DNA of 64,000 nucleotides from Gordonia sp. KTR9 (GTDB lineage Bacteria > Actinomycetota > Actinomycetes > Mycobacteriales > Mycobacteriaceae), in assembly GCF_000143885.2 (NCBI RefSeq), contig NC_018581.1, positions 1,426,001 through 1,490,000 of the forward strand, written 5' to 3'. Under the pieces are notes generated by a model. That model did no database searches. It was not told the origin of the DNA and was given only the letters and a program-made list of their open reading frames with translations. Shown here one piece after another: positions 32,795 to 41,278 of this stretch. Within the stretch, counting starts at the first letter, position 1. Every line of letters begins with the position of its first letter. The position numbers were made by a program, and so were the translations under genes.

Positions 32795-33168
32795 CGGTTG
32801 CGCGCAATGCCGGCTTTCCGGTGAGGCGGCACGACACAGGCGCTACCTGACGCGATCTGCGGCGGCTGCAAACAGCGAAAGTCACACAAAGCGGCGCTTC
32901 CATGTGGGGCTGGCGATGCAGTTCACTCGCAGGACATGACGGATCCCTCGATGCTCACGTCGCTCGCAACCCGACTCAGGCGCGGATCGTCCCGGCCCAG
33001 GGCGCCCGATCGTCGGCGACGACTGCACGCAGCGCCGCTCCGTTCCCGGCCTCGCGATTCGACCGGGAACGGAGCCGGCTGCTGTTCACTGTGGAATTGT
33101 CAAAGGACGGTTGCGGTCCCGAGGTGTTCGGGTGCGGAAGGTGTACGCGAAAGTGTGATCGGCGGGTG
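32795..33168. other. Intergenic stretch without a supported gene
   Basis: 374 bp between the exporter and the 13E12/HNH gene, which run towards each other. Small open frames exist but none has family features or a convincing ribosome site. No clear hairpin with a U tract was seen. Confidence 0.5.
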
Positions 33169-34410
33169 TCAGGCGGCGTCGTCGAGTCGCATGGTGCGTC
33201 GGTTGTAAGCCGGCAACGGACGGCGCCGTGGGTCGATGGTGGCGGGCGGGACGAGCCACGGGTGTCGGTCGTAGCCGATGACGATGTCCCAGCCGTGGTG
33301 GTGCACCTGGGTGTGGCAGCGTTGGCAGAGCAGGCACCCGTTGTCGAGGTCGGTGGGACCGCCGTCGGCCCAGTGCTCGATGTGGTGGACTTGCGTATGT
33401 AACGGCGGCGCTCCGCATTTGATGCAGCATTGGTCGCGGATGATCACGGCTTTGCGCAGGTGTGTTGGGAACAGTCGGCGGGTGTGTCCCATCTGAAGCG
33501 GCACACCTTCACCGTCGAGGACGATCTCGGTCAGCGATCCGTCGCACGCGAGCTGCTTGGCGGTGGCCTGACTGACCGGCCCTGTCCACGGCAGGGATGC
33601 CGGGTCGGCGCCGCTGGCGGGGATGGTAACCATCAATTGGGTACGGGGACTGCCGATGCTGTCGATCCTCGCACCCAATGCAGCCTGGTCGAGGATGAGT
33701 TCGAACGCGTCGGCGCGGCGTTGCTCGGCGGTGCGTCGGTCGTCGGCGCCGTCGGGTTCGGGGCGTGGGCAGGAGCGTTCGTCGATCATCGCCAGGAACT
33801 TCTCGCCGACCGTCTGGGTCAGGTCGGCGCGGAGGTCGACGCGGCCGTCGTCGGTGGTGTGGACGTTGACTGTGTTGAGGGATGCGTCGTCCGCGGCGGG
33901 GATGCCGCTGTCGGTTGCTTCGGCCAGTGTGTTGGCGATCGTACGGGCGTGCACAAGCACCTGTGCCGGTGTCGCACCGGAGAGTGCTTGGCCGAGGAGT
34001 TCGATCTCGTAGGAACTCTTGTCGCTGTCGGAAAGTCCGTCGGGGCAGCGTTTGTCGATGTGGTTCATTCCGCGGACGATGGCGTCGACGACTTCGGACG
34101 ACAGGCGTCCGTCGGCGGCGTGACGTGCCAGGGCGGGCAGCGTGGGTAGGCCGTCGACACTGCGCATGATGCGGCAGGCGATGGCGGGTGCGTGTCCCAT
34201 CTCGATCAAGAGCTGCCGGGTGGTGCCACCGGCCTTGTGTGCGACTTCGAGTTCGTCGAGTTGTGCTGTGTGGGTGACGATCTGGTGATCGACGGTGTTG
34301 CGTATCAACCGGAGCACGTTCAACGCGTCGAATGTTGCTGTGCCCGTGGGGTCGTCGGCGGGCGGTGCGGTCTCGATGAGCTGATCGAGGAGGGTGGTGA
34401 GCTCTGGCAT
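33169..34410 (-). CDS. 13E12-family DUF222 protein with C-terminal HNH nuclease domain
   Basis: 413 residues. The N-terminal 250 residues have the DUF222 character (LRLIRNTVDHQIVTHTAQLDELEV, VDAIVRGMNHI, ADLTQTVGEKFLAMIDE, RRADAFELILDQAAL). The C-terminus is an HNH nuclease: CIKCGAPPLHTQVHHIEHWADGGPTDLDNG, then LLCQRCHTQVHHHGWDI, with paired Cys and His for zinc and metal. Such proteins are many-copy, probably mobile genes in Mycobacteriales, named after the 13E12 repeats of M. tuberculosis. ATG 34410 is chosen because GGAG lies 8 nt upstream; the frame is open to a TTG at 34530. It marks the accessory insertion between purH and the MoxR gene. Confidence 0.85.
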   Translation of the reverse strand: MPELTTLLDQLIETAPPADDPTGTATFDALNVLRLIRNTVDHQIVTHTAQLDELEVAHKAGGTTRQLLIEMGHAPAIACRIMRSVDGLPTLPALARHAADGRLSSEVVDAIVRGMNHIDKRCPDGLSDSDKSSYEIELLGQALSGATPAQVLVHARTIANTLAEATDSGIPAADDASLNTVNVHTTDDGRVDLRADLTQTVGEKFLAMIDERSCPRPEPDGADDRRTAEQRRADAFELILDQAALGARIDSIGSPRTQLMVTIPASGADPASLPWTGPVSQATAKQLACDGSLTEIVLDGEGVPLQMGHTRRLFPTHLRKAVIIRDQCCIKCGAPPLHTQVHHIEHWADGGPTDLDNGCLLCQRCHTQVHHHGWDIVIGYDRHPWLVPPATIDPRRRPLPAYNRRTMRLDDAA

Positions 34411-34734
34411 GACTCCAAGGTACAGGAACATGCGTTCGATTTCGAGGAGTTTCCACAAGCCGGGGATCGCGAAATATTCGACTGCGCAGTCGATTTCGTC
34501 GACTATGCATAAACCGTTGACAGTGGTCAACTTCCGTCACACCCGTTTCGCATTCTGTCTCAGAATGGGTGATCTGATGGCATTCGACGACTTTCGTGAA
34601 ACTCACCGAACGTGGCTTGGGAACCGGCGGGATGCCTCGTGAGTCGGGGCACTCGGCGACCCGAGCGTCCGGCCTCTGTGTCGCTACGCTCGGCCGGGCG
34701 TGTGTGAGATCCTGTTCGATCGGGGGTGTGAAAA
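34411..34734. other. Divergent intergenic region, nothing recognised
   Basis: 324 bp between the HNH gene (leftward) and the hypothetical gene at 34735 (rightward). Part of it, to 34530, is open in frame with the HNH gene. No hairpin, repeat or RNA gene was identified. Confidence 0.5.
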
Positions 34735-35376
34735 TTGACGAACAGCGGGACAGCGCAGCCGGGCACCGACGATGCAGGTTGCGAGACACGGTTGAGAATC
34801 TTCGGGTTCGAATACGACGGGGCCGGCTACCACGCGGAGGTACTCGACTATTCCGGATGCGATGTGACCACGGTGATCTCGGACGCGGACTACTTCTTCA
34901 CCGATCGGGGCAAGCTGTGGTCGCTCGCTGTGGTCGACGCTTCGGCTGACTGTGAACGACTGATGTGGCTGTCCGGATACGACTATCGGCGGCGCGCTCG
35001 AACGTGGGCCGAGCAGACAAGGCGAACCGAAATGCAACTGCGGTATCTCGCCTCACGTGCCGCACGTTCCCGGCCGGTCGTCCTCCCCGATGGTCTCCGG
35101 CTCATCCGTATGTTCCCCGAGTGGGGCGCAGGGCCGCTCTGGGAGAGCTTCACCGAGAACTACCCGGCCGATCCGGCACGTCTGGGACTCGACCCCGAAT
35201 TGGCGGGAGCGCTCACCGACTGGAACGACGTGTGGAACGCTCGCCCGCACGATGCCGATCTCGACGACGAACCCGGCTGGACCGCCACGGGCCTGGCGCT
35301 TCACGCTCGGGTCGAGTCCGCGCTGTCGGGAGTAGCCGAAGTCGCCGCGCAGTTCCTACGCCCGCCGGCTCCCTGA
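34735..35376 (+). CDS. Hypothetical protein, unrecognised
   Basis: 213 residues from a TTG start with GGGGGTGT about ten bases upstream. It is a soluble, acidic protein rich in Trp, Asp and Tyr (LRIFGFEYDGAGYHAEVLDYSGCDV; YFFTDRGKLWSLAVVDA; WGAGPLWESFTENYPADPARLGLDPELAGALTDWNDVWNARP). No signal peptide or membrane segment. The C-terminal half resembles small actinobacterial proteins of unknown role sometimes found beside toxin or immunity genes, but I cannot assign it. Steady third-position GC supports it being a real gene. It may be part of the same accessory insertion as the HNH gene. Confidence 0.6.
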   Translation: MTNSGTAQPGTDDAGCETRLRIFGFEYDGAGYHAEVLDYSGCDVTTVISDADYFFTDRGKLWSLAVVDASADCERLMWLSGYDYRRRARTWAEQTRRTEMQLRYLASRAARSRPVVLPDGLRLIRMFPEWGAGPLWESFTENYPADPARLGLDPELAGALTDWNDVWNARPHDADLDDEPGWTATGLALHARVESALSGVAEVAAQFLRPPAP

Positions 35377-35468
35377 ACGCAGCGACCTGAAAGCCGCTAC
35401 CTTTAGGTCCGCGACCGGAAAACAGCACGCGACATGCACATGTGGCCCGATTCGCATGCATCCGGCGC

Positions 35469-35524
35469 GAGTTTTCCTCTCGACGAAGAAAACTCTGGTC
35501 GCGGGGGATCGCGATGTCTAGACA
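35469..35524 (+). promoter_or_regulatory. Hairpin and palindrome before the sulfonate operon
   Basis: A perfect 8-bp inverted repeat (GAGTTTTC 35469-35476, GAAAACTC 35488-35495) is followed by a 10-bp palindrome TGTCTAGACA (35515-35524) just 6 bp before the GTG of the permease. The palindrome overlaps where a leaderless -10 would sit and is a good operator candidate. Confidence 0.5.
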
Positions 35525-35530
35525 TGCACG

Positions 35531-36397
35531 GTGACCTTGTTTGTGGACATCACCCCGGAAGAAGCGGGTGGTGGGGCGGAGCGCACGTCGCCCGGCGGTT
35601 CGTCTCGCGTGCGATCACTGCTGACACGGGTGGGCCTCCCGCTGCTCTCGGTGGTGGTGTTCGCCGCGGCGTGGCAGCTCGTCGCCGTCAGCGGGATCTG
35701 GAGTGAGACCTTCGTGCCGCGCCTGGGCACCGTGTGGCAGGCCTTCGTCGACATGTCCACGACGCACGACGGAGTCCGTGGTTACGCCGACTACTACTGG
35801 TGGGAACACCTGTACATGACGCTGCGCCGTGTCTTCGCGGGTGTCGCGATCGGCGTGATCCTCGGCGTACTGCTCGGATTGGCGATGGGAACCGTGGGGT
35901 GGCTTCGACGCCTGCTCGAACCGTGGCTCACGTTCCTGCGCGCACTGCCGCCGCTGGCCTACTTCTTCCTGCTGGTCATCTGGCTCGGCATCGACGAGGC
36001 TCCCAAGATCACCCTGCTGGCACTCGCCGCGCTTCCGCCCGCGGCCGTGGCGACCACCGCCGCCGTCAGTGCCGCGCCGGTGGGTCTCATCGAGGCGGCG
36101 CGCGCGCTCGGGGCGTCGCGGTCGGAGTTGATCCGCGATGTCGTCGTACCGTCGGCCCTGCCCGAGACCTTCACCGGTGTACGGCTTTCGGTCGGCATCG
36201 CCTATTCCTCGGTGGTCGCGGCCGAGTTGTTCAACGGCATCCCCGGAATCGGTGGCGTGGTCAAGGACGCCAGCAACTACAACAACACACCCGTCGTCCT
36301 GGTCGGCATCATCGCCATCGGTCTGTCCGGACTGATCATCGACGGGCTCCTTCGAACAATCGAGCACCGAGTGGTGCCGTGGCGCGGAAAGGTCTGA
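35531..36397 (+). CDS. Sulfonate/taurine-type ABC transporter permease (SsuC/TauC-like)
   Basis: 288 residues, about six membrane helices, binding-protein-dependent permease family. The EAA loop that contacts the ATPase is visible as EAARALGASRSELIRDVVVPSALPE, and the C-terminal half has SVGIAYSSVVAAELFNGIPGIGGVVKDASNYNN, typical of SsuC/TauC. GTG 35531 is the start. With the lipoprotein at 36403 and the ATPase at 37457 it makes a complete importer. The TauD-like dioxygenase downstream suggests the cargo is a sulfonate such as taurine. Confidence 0.87.
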   Translation: MTLFVDITPEEAGGGAERTSPGGSSRVRSLLTRVGLPLLSVVVFAAAWQLVAVSGIWSETFVPRLGTVWQAFVDMSTTHDGVRGYADYYWWEHLYMTLRRVFAGVAIGVILGVLLGLAMGTVGWLRRLLEPWLTFLRALPPLAYFFLLVIWLGIDEAPKITLLALAALPPAAVATTAAVSAAPVGLIEAARALGASRSELIRDVVVPSALPETFTGVRLSVGIAYSSVVAAELFNGIPGIGGVVKDASNYNNTPVVLVGIIAIGLSGLIIDGLLRTIEHRVVPWRGKV

Positions 36398-36402
36398 CAG
36401 AC

Positions 36403-37476
36403 ATGAGAATCACACGTGGGGTGCCCGGTTCGGGCCGGTTGCGCCGCTCGCGGTTCGGTGCGGTGCTCGGGGTGATCGCCGCAGCGACGCTGGTACTCGC
36501 CGGCTGCTCGGTCGACAACTCCGAAGACGACAGCAAGCCGACGATCCGGCTCGCCTACCAGTCCTTCCCGAGCGGCGACCTGATCGTCAAGAACAACGGC
36601 TGGCTCGAGGAAGCCCTGCCGGACTTCAACATCAAGTGGACCAAGTTCGACTCCGGTGCCGACATCAACACCGCGTTCGTCGCCAAGGAGGTCGACTTCG
36701 CCGCCATCGGTTCCAGCCCGGTGGCCCGTGGACTGTCCGCGCCGCTGAACATCCCGTACCAGGTGGCCTTCGTCCTCGACGTCGCCGGTGACAATGAGGC
36801 ACTCGTCGCGCGCAACGGAACCGGCATCGACACCGTCGCCGATCTCAAGGGCAAGCGGGTGGCGACGGCGTTCGCCTCCACCGCCCACTACAGCCTGCTC
36901 GCCGCGCTCGACCAGGCCGGGGTGAACCCGAAAGACGTGGACCTCATCGATCTGCAGCCGCAGGCCTCCCTGGCTGCCTGGCAGCGAGGAGACGTCGACG
37001 CGGTGTACACCTGGCTGCCCACGCTCGACGAATTGCGCAAGGACGGAAAGACTCTCATCGCCAGTCGACAGTTGGCCACGGCCGGCAAGCCGACGCTGGA
37101 CCTCGGTGTGGTCTCCAGTGAGTTCGCCGCGGCGAATCCCGAGGTCGTGAACACCTGGCGCCAGGTCCAGGCCCGGGCGCTCACCCTGATCAAGGACGAC
37201 CCGCAGGCCGCGGCCGACGCCGTCGCCGCACAGCTGGGTACGACGCCGGAGGATGCGGCCAACCAGCTGAAGCAGGGCACCTTCCTCACCGTCGCGGAGC
37301 TGACCAGTCCGACCTGGCTCGGCACACAGGGCAACCCGGGGAATCTATCCGAGAATCTGCACAGCGCAGCGGTGTTCCTCGCCGAGCAGCAGCAGATTCC
37401 CGCCGCCCCGCCGATCGAGACGTTCCGCGAGGCCATCTACACAGAGGGATTGCCGGGTGTCCTCGAACAGCAGTAG
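36403..37476 (+). CDS. Sulfonate/taurine-type substrate-binding lipoprotein (TauA/SsuA-like)
   Basis: 357 residues. Basic N-terminus, hydrophobic stretch and lipobox VLAGCS with Cys 35. The mature part follows the NMT1/SsuA fold: IRLAYQSFPSGDLIVKNNGWLEE, INTAFVAKEVDFAAIGSSPVARG, VADLKGKRVATAFASTAHYSLL, QPQASLAAWQRGDVDAVYTWLPTLDEL. These blocks match taurine-binding TauA rather than nitrate-binding NrtA. ATG 36403 lies six bases after the permease stop. The 3' end overlaps the ATPase gene by 20 bp. Confidence 0.87.
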   Translation: MRITRGVPGSGRLRRSRFGAVLGVIAAATLVLAGCSVDNSEDDSKPTIRLAYQSFPSGDLIVKNNGWLEEALPDFNIKWTKFDSGADINTAFVAKEVDFAAIGSSPVARGLSAPLNIPYQVAFVLDVAGDNEALVARNGTGIDTVADLKGKRVATAFASTAHYSLLAALDQAGVNPKDVDLIDLQPQASLAAWQRGDVDAVYTWLPTLDELRKDGKTLIASRQLATAGKPTLDLGVVSSEFAAANPEVVNTWRQVQARALTLIKDDPQAAADAVAAQLGTTPEDAANQLKQGTFLTVAELTSPTWLGTQGNPGNLSENLHSAAVFLAEQQQIPAAPPIETFREAIYTEGLPGVLEQQ

Positions 37477-38299
37477 TCCGCCGGCCGCGGGCCGCGCCGC
37501 TGCGACGACCGAGGTCCGACCCGCGGGGCAACGCGGCTCGATCCGGCTGCGCAACGTGTCCCAGAGATACGGGACGGGTGCGGGCACGGTGACCGCGGTC
37601 GGTCCGGTCGACCTGGACGTCCCGCCGGGGGAGTTCCTGGTGCTGGTGGGCGCATCCGGGTGTGGCAAGTCCACACTCTTGCGACTCATCGCCGGCTTCG
37701 AACCCGCGACGGTGGGCGACGTGGAGGTGTCGGGCGGTGCGCCGGTGCCGGGGGTGACCTCCGGTGTGGTCTTCCAGCAACCGCGCCTGTTCCCGTGGAA
37801 GACCGTGGGCGGCAACGTCGATCTCGCACTCAAATATGCGAAGGTCCCCAGGTCCGAACGGGCGGCACGCCGGAACGAACTCCTCGAACGAGTCGGGTTG
37901 GACGACACCGCCCATCGGCGCATCTGGGAGATCTCGGGTGGGCAGCAGCAACGCGTGGCGATCGCCCGGGCGCTGGCCGCCGAGACATCCCTGCTGCTGC
38001 TCGACGAGCCGTTCGCCGCGCTCGACGCGCTGACCCGGGAACGGTTGCAGGAGGATGTGCGGGCGGTGAGTGCGGGCAGTGGACGCACCAATGTCTTCGT
38101 CACGCACAGCGCCGACGAGGCCGCGTTCCTGGGCAGTCGGATCATCGTGCTCACCAAACGGCCGGGACGGATCGCGCTGGACCTCTCCTCGACCTTGCCG
38201 CGTACCGGCGTCGAACCCGACGAACTACGCGGCTCCCCGGAGTACGCGGCGCTGCGTGCCGAGATCGGCGCCGCGGTCAAGGAAGCCGCGGTGGCATGA
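37457..38299 (+). CDS. Sulfonate/taurine-type ABC transporter ATPase (SsuB/TauB-like)
   Basis: 280 residues. Walker A GASGCGKST at residues 65-73, Q-loop VFQQPRLFPWKTV, signature SGGQQQRVAIARAL and Walker B LLLLDEPFAALDALTR, followed by the H-loop FVTHSADEAAFLG. RLFPWKTVGGNV is characteristic of the SsuB/TauB group. It powers the importer formed with the 35531 permease. GTG 37457 lies within the end of the lipoprotein gene. An N-terminal tail of about 28 polar residues precedes the fold. Confidence 0.87.
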   Translation: MSSNSSSPPAAGRAAATTEVRPAGQRGSIRLRNVSQRYGTGAGTVTAVGPVDLDVPPGEFLVLVGASGCGKSTLLRLIAGFEPATVGDVEVSGGAPVPGVTSGVVFQQPRLFPWKTVGGNVDLALKYAKVPRSERAARRNELLERVGLDDTAHRRIWEISGGQQQRVAIARALAAETSLLLLDEPFAALDALTRERLQEDVRAVSAGSGRTNVFVTHSADEAAFLGSRIIVLTKRPGRIALDLSSTLPRTGVEPDELRGSPEYAALRAEIGAAVKEAAVA

Positions 38300-38635
38300 C
38301 GCAGCGGGTCTTTTCCTCAGCGTGGGCTCAACCCTGTCCGGTGACCCCGGTGGACGGTTAGACAGTAGGGGTGTATTCCGTTCCCGCGTCTCCCGCCACG
38401 ATGGCGGCTTCGACTCGGCTCGTCGACCTCGACACGCTCCTACGTCGCGTGCTCGGCCCGGCGCCTGCGAGCCTCACCGGCTCGACCAGCGGGAAAGCCG
38501 GGCTCGTCGCCAGGCGCGACAGCGGGACCACGGGCACTCTCCACTCGATGAACTGGGCGGACGGATCGCATCACGGTTCGCCGCCGGCGCGCCCCGCTCC
38601 CGCCCCCGCCTGCTTCGACCTGGAGAACAACCCTC
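38300..38635. other. Intergenic region before the tauD-like gene
   Basis: 336 bp between the ATPase and the dioxygenase on the same strand. It is GC-rich with several short self-complementary blocks (for example CCGGCT and AGCCGG near 38475-38500). A 102-codon frame from 38371 has no family features and reads through the dioxygenase start in another frame, so it is not called. A structured leader RNA is possible, but I recognise no known riboswitch class. Confidence 0.4.
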
Positions 38636-39559
38636 ATGACAACCACCTCGCAATCCGTCGGCTCCACACCCCGTCCTGACACGGCACTTCGTCCGGACAC
38701 CGGAACCATCTCCGGTGGAGTCGAATTCGATGTCGACGAGTTCGGTCCGCACTTCGGTGCCGAGATCCGCGGCGTCGACGTGGCCACGGCATCCGACGCC
38801 CAGATCGCCGCGCTGCGCCGGGCGCTGATCGACTACAAGGTCATCGTCCTCCGCGATCAGCACCTCGACGACGAGGCGCACATCCGATTCGGAAACCGGC
38901 TGGGCGACCTGACCTTCGGGCATCCGGTGTGGAACAGCGGCGACGTCCCCGGTGAGGTCTACTCACTCGACAGCGCCGACAACGGATTCGCCGATGTCTG
39001 GCACACCGACGTCACGTTCATGCCGCGCCCGCCGATGGGATCGATCCTGCGTCCGGTTGTGTTGCCGCGCAACGGCGGTGACACCAACTGGGCGGACGCC
39101 GAACTCGCGTACCGGTCGCTGTCGGAGCCGGTCCGCCGGATGATCGACGGACTCAGTGCGGTGCACGACGGTAACCGGGAGTTCGGTTACTACCTCAAGC
39201 AGCGACGCAACGGCCGTGGCAACACCTGGGACGGCGAAGAGGTCACCGAGCTGGTGCCGGTCACCCACCCGGTGGTGCGCATCCACCCGGAGACCGGCCG
39301 CAAGTCGTTGTTCGTCAATCCCGGATTCACCTCGCACATCGACGGTGTCTCCGACGCGGAGAGCCGCGGCATCCTGGATCTGCTCTACGCGCATCTCACC
39401 AAGCCCGAACACATCGTCCGGCACCGCTGGCGCCTCGGCGACCTGGTGCTGTGGGACAACCGGAACACGCTGCACTACGCGAACCGCGACTACGGTGACG
39501 CCCGCCGTGTGATGCACCGGATCACCCTGCGCGGTGAGGCACCCATCGGGCCGGCCTGA
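38636..39559 (+). CDS. TauD/TfdA-family 2-oxoglutarate-dependent dioxygenase
   Basis: 307 residues. Iron ligands are seen as WHTDVTF (His 123, Asp 125) and the distal His near residue 280 in NRNTLHYANRD; the 2-oxoglutarate-binding Arg follows in DARRVMHRITL. These enzymes oxidise taurine or another alkanesulfonate to an aldehyde, releasing sulfite, with succinate and CO2 as by-products. ATG 38636 has a GGAGAA site. Its position after a sulfonate importer makes a sulfur-scavenging role likely; herbicide-type or sulfate-ester substrates are alternatives within the family. A strong terminator follows. Confidence 0.85.
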   Translation: MTTTSQSVGSTPRPDTALRPDTGTISGGVEFDVDEFGPHFGAEIRGVDVATASDAQIAALRRALIDYKVIVLRDQHLDDEAHIRFGNRLGDLTFGHPVWNSGDVPGEVYSLDSADNGFADVWHTDVTFMPRPPMGSILRPVVLPRNGGDTNWADAELAYRSLSEPVRRMIDGLSAVHDGNREFGYYLKQRRNGRGNTWDGEEVTELVPVTHPVVRIHPETGRKSLFVNPGFTSHIDGVSDAESRGILDLLYAHLTKPEHIVRHRWRLGDLVLWDNRNTLHYANRDYGDARRVMHRITLRGEAPIGPA

Positions 39560-39609
39560 CCCCCGCCCCGGCGACGCCCGGACCCCCACCCGACTCCTGG
39601 ACTCCCACC

Positions 39610-39648
39610 CGACTCCCACCTCGGCTCATCCGCCGACGGTGGGAGTCG
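39610..39648 (+). terminator. Long-stem hairpin after the tauD-like gene
   Basis: An 11-bp perfect stem (CGACTCCCACC and GGTGGGAGTCG) with a 17-nt loop, 50 bp after the stop codon. Likely ends the sulfonate operon. Confidence 0.6.
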
Positions 39649-39690
39649 TCGTCGTGGGGCCGTTCCACCCTGCCAAGTTGCGGAACCAGC

Positions 39691-39710
39691 GTATTCAACC
39701 AAGGGGTTGA
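39691..39710. promoter_or_regulatory. ArsR operator, distal copy
   Basis: GTAT followed by the dyad TCAACC-N4-GGTTGA. An almost identical copy lies 46 bp downstream, next to the ArsR start. Confidence 0.65.
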
Positions 39711-39736
39711 CAACGGCCTCGGCAGGGCGCACGATC

Positions 39737-39756
39737 GTATTCAACCAATCGGTTGA
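39737..39756. promoter_or_regulatory. ArsR operator, proximal copy
   Basis: GTAT plus TCAACC-N4-GGTTGA again, ending directly before the GAGGAG ribosome site of the ArsR gene, so repressor binding should block its own expression. Confidence 0.7.
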
Positions 39757-39765
39757 GGAGTTCGA

Positions 39766-40155
39766 ATGGCAGACGAGTTGTCCAAGGTGTTCGCCGCACT
39801 CGCGGACCCCACGCGGCGCGACATGGTTGCGCGGCTTGCGGTCTCGGATGCGACGGTCAGTCAACTCGCCGAACCGTACGACGTCAGCATCCAGGCCGTC
39901 TCGAAGCATCTGAAGGTGCTCCAGGATGCCGGTCTGGTGACCCGAACCCGGGAGGCCCAAACCCGTCCGGTCCACCTGGAAGCAGAGGTGTTCGACCTCA
40001 TGACCAAGTGGATCGAGCGGTATCGCAAGCGGGCGGAGGAGCGCTACCAGCGCCTCGACACGCTGCTCGCCGAGATGAACGACGGCCCTGAGGCCCAGCA
40101 TCCGTCGGAACCCGAGGCCGAACAACCACTCCACCAGGAAGGAAAGGCGTCATGA
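39766..40155 (+). CDS. ArsR-family transcriptional repressor
   Basis: 129 residues. The winged helix occupies roughly residues 5-85 (LSKVFAALADPTRRDMVARLAVSDATVSQLAEPYDVSIQAVSKHLKVLQDAGLVTR). No metal-binding Cys pair is present, so it belongs to the non-metal ArsR group that is usually paired with an SRPBCC (AHSA1) protein. ATG 39766 with GAGGAG upstream. Two near-identical dyads in front of it suggest autoregulation. The stop overlaps the next gene by 4 bp. Confidence 0.9.
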   Translation: MADELSKVFAALADPTRRDMVARLAVSDATVSQLAEPYDVSIQAVSKHLKVLQDAGLVTRTREAQTRPVHLEAEVFDLMTKWIERYRKRAEERYQRLDTLLAEMNDGPEAQHPSEPEAEQPLHQEGKAS

Positions 40156-40646
40156 CCGCAACCCAGACCCGCTATCCCGAGGCTGCCATCGAGGCCGACA
40201 AGGAGGTGCCCGTCATCCGTATCACGCGGGACTTCCGCGGGACGCCCGCGCAACTGATGAAAGCCCACACCGACCCCGAGCTCTTCGTCCGGTGGATCGG
40301 GCCGGACGCCATCAGCAGCCGGATCGTCGAGTGGGACGTCCGCGACGGTGGCAGCTGGAGCTATGTCTCCACCCACGATGGGCAGGAGTTCGGATTCCGT
40401 GGCTGCTTCCACACCGTGGGCGAGGACAAGATCGTGCAGACGTTCACCTTCCTCGGCATGCCGGACGCGGTGTCGCTGGAAACCCTCTGGTTCGAGGACC
40501 TGGGCGACGGCACGACGCGGCTCCACGCCCAATCCCTGTGCGACAGTTTCGAAGCGCGCGACGGTTGGCTCGCCTCCGGCATGGAGGTCGGCGTCAACGA
40601 GGGCTACGCCGCCCTTGACCGCATGCTGTCCGACGGCACGGTCTGA
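40152..40646 (+). CDS. SRPBCC (AHSA1-like) protein
   Basis: 164 residues of the START/Bet v 1-like superfamily with a hydrophobic ligand cavity. Typical blocks are VIRITRDFRGTPAQLMKAHTDPELFVRWIGPDA, VEWDVRDGGSWSYVSTHDG and FRGCFHTVGEDKIVQTFTFLG. ATGA overlap with the ArsR gene shows a coupled pair, a common arrangement in Actinobacteria. The ligand and the chemical function are unknown; a small-molecule binding or detoxification role is inferred from the repressor partner. Confidence 0.87.
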   Translation: MTATQTRYPEAAIEADKEVPVIRITRDFRGTPAQLMKAHTDPELFVRWIGPDAISSRIVEWDVRDGGSWSYVSTHDGQEFGFRGCFHTVGEDKIVQTFTFLGMPDAVSLETLWFEDLGDGTTRLHAQSLCDSFEARDGWLASGMEVGVNEGYAALDRMLSDGTV

Positions 40647-40656
40647 GCCGTCGGAC

Positions 40657-41268
40657 ATGACCATCGCAGATCTGAGTGCCGGCGCACGGCATCGCGAAGT
40701 CACTGCAGGCTTCGCCGACGTGATCGCCGACGTCTCCGACTGGAACGCCCCGACGCCGGTCGACGGGTGGGTGGCGCGCGATGTCGTCGCCCATCTCGTC
40801 GACTGGTTCACCGGCTTCCTCGCCGCCGGTGGCGTCGAACTCCCGGCCGGTCCGGCCGTCGCCGACGACCCGGGCGCGGCGTGGTCGGCGCACACGGCGG
40901 GGGTGCAGGCCCTGCTCGACGGGCCGCCGGCCGAAGACGCCTTCAGCCATCCCATGGCCGGGGAGCACCGTCTCGCCGATGCGATCGACCGGTTCTACAC
41001 GGCCGACGTGTACATGCACACCTGGGATCTGGCCCGATCCCAGGGCGCGACCCCCGACCTCGACCCCGTATTCGCCGAGCAACTGCTCGCGGGCATGGCG
41101 CCGATCGACGACATCCTCCGCAGCTCGGGTCAGTACGGTCCGAAGGTCGAGGTGGGCGCCGACGCCGACGCGGTGAGTCGCCTCATGGGATTCATCGGCC
41201 GCGACCCGACCTGGACGCCGGCGGCGGCGGACAGTGACGACGCGCACGCGCTCCGCAACGCGGAGTAG
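40657..41268 (+). CDS. TIGR03086-family (DinB/mycothiol-type) metal-binding protein
   Basis: 203 residues related to mycothiol-dependent maleylpyruvate-isomerase-type proteins. Visible are WVARDVVAHLVDWFTGFLAAGG near the N-terminus and FYTADVYMHTWDLARSQG, where the His residues should bind a divalent metal. ATG 40657 lies ten bases after the SRPBCC stop, so it completes a three-gene cassette under the ArsR operators. A mycothiol-dependent transferase activity is plausible because this order makes mycothiol. The exact reaction is unknown. Confidence 0.75.
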   Translation: MTIADLSAGARHREVTAGFADVIADVSDWNAPTPVDGWVARDVVAHLVDWFTGFLAAGGVELPAGPAVADDPGAAWSAHTAGVQALLDGPPAEDAFSHPMAGEHRLADAIDRFYTADVYMHTWDLARSQGATPDLDPVFAEQLLAGMAPIDDILRSSGQYGPKVEVGADADAVSRLMGFIGRDPTWTPAAADSDDAHALRNAE

Positions 41269-41271
41269 CCT
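41266..41271 (+). promoter_or_regulatory. -10 element for a leaderless MoxR-type transcript
   Basis: TAGCCT, partly within the stop codon of the preceding gene, ends 7 nt before the GTG at 41279. The spacing is the same as at purN. Confidence 0.5.
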
Positions 41272-41278
41272 CGATGAG

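Noticed and set aside
38300..38635. Known riboswitch or Cys/His-rich leader peptide before the tauD-like gene
   Set aside because: I compared it by eye with SAM-type and sulfur leader patterns and could not match conserved elements; left as an unassigned intergenic region.
38371..38679. 102-codon frame upstream of the tauD-like gene
   Set aside because: It extends over the tauD start in another frame, has no ribosome site and shows no domain.
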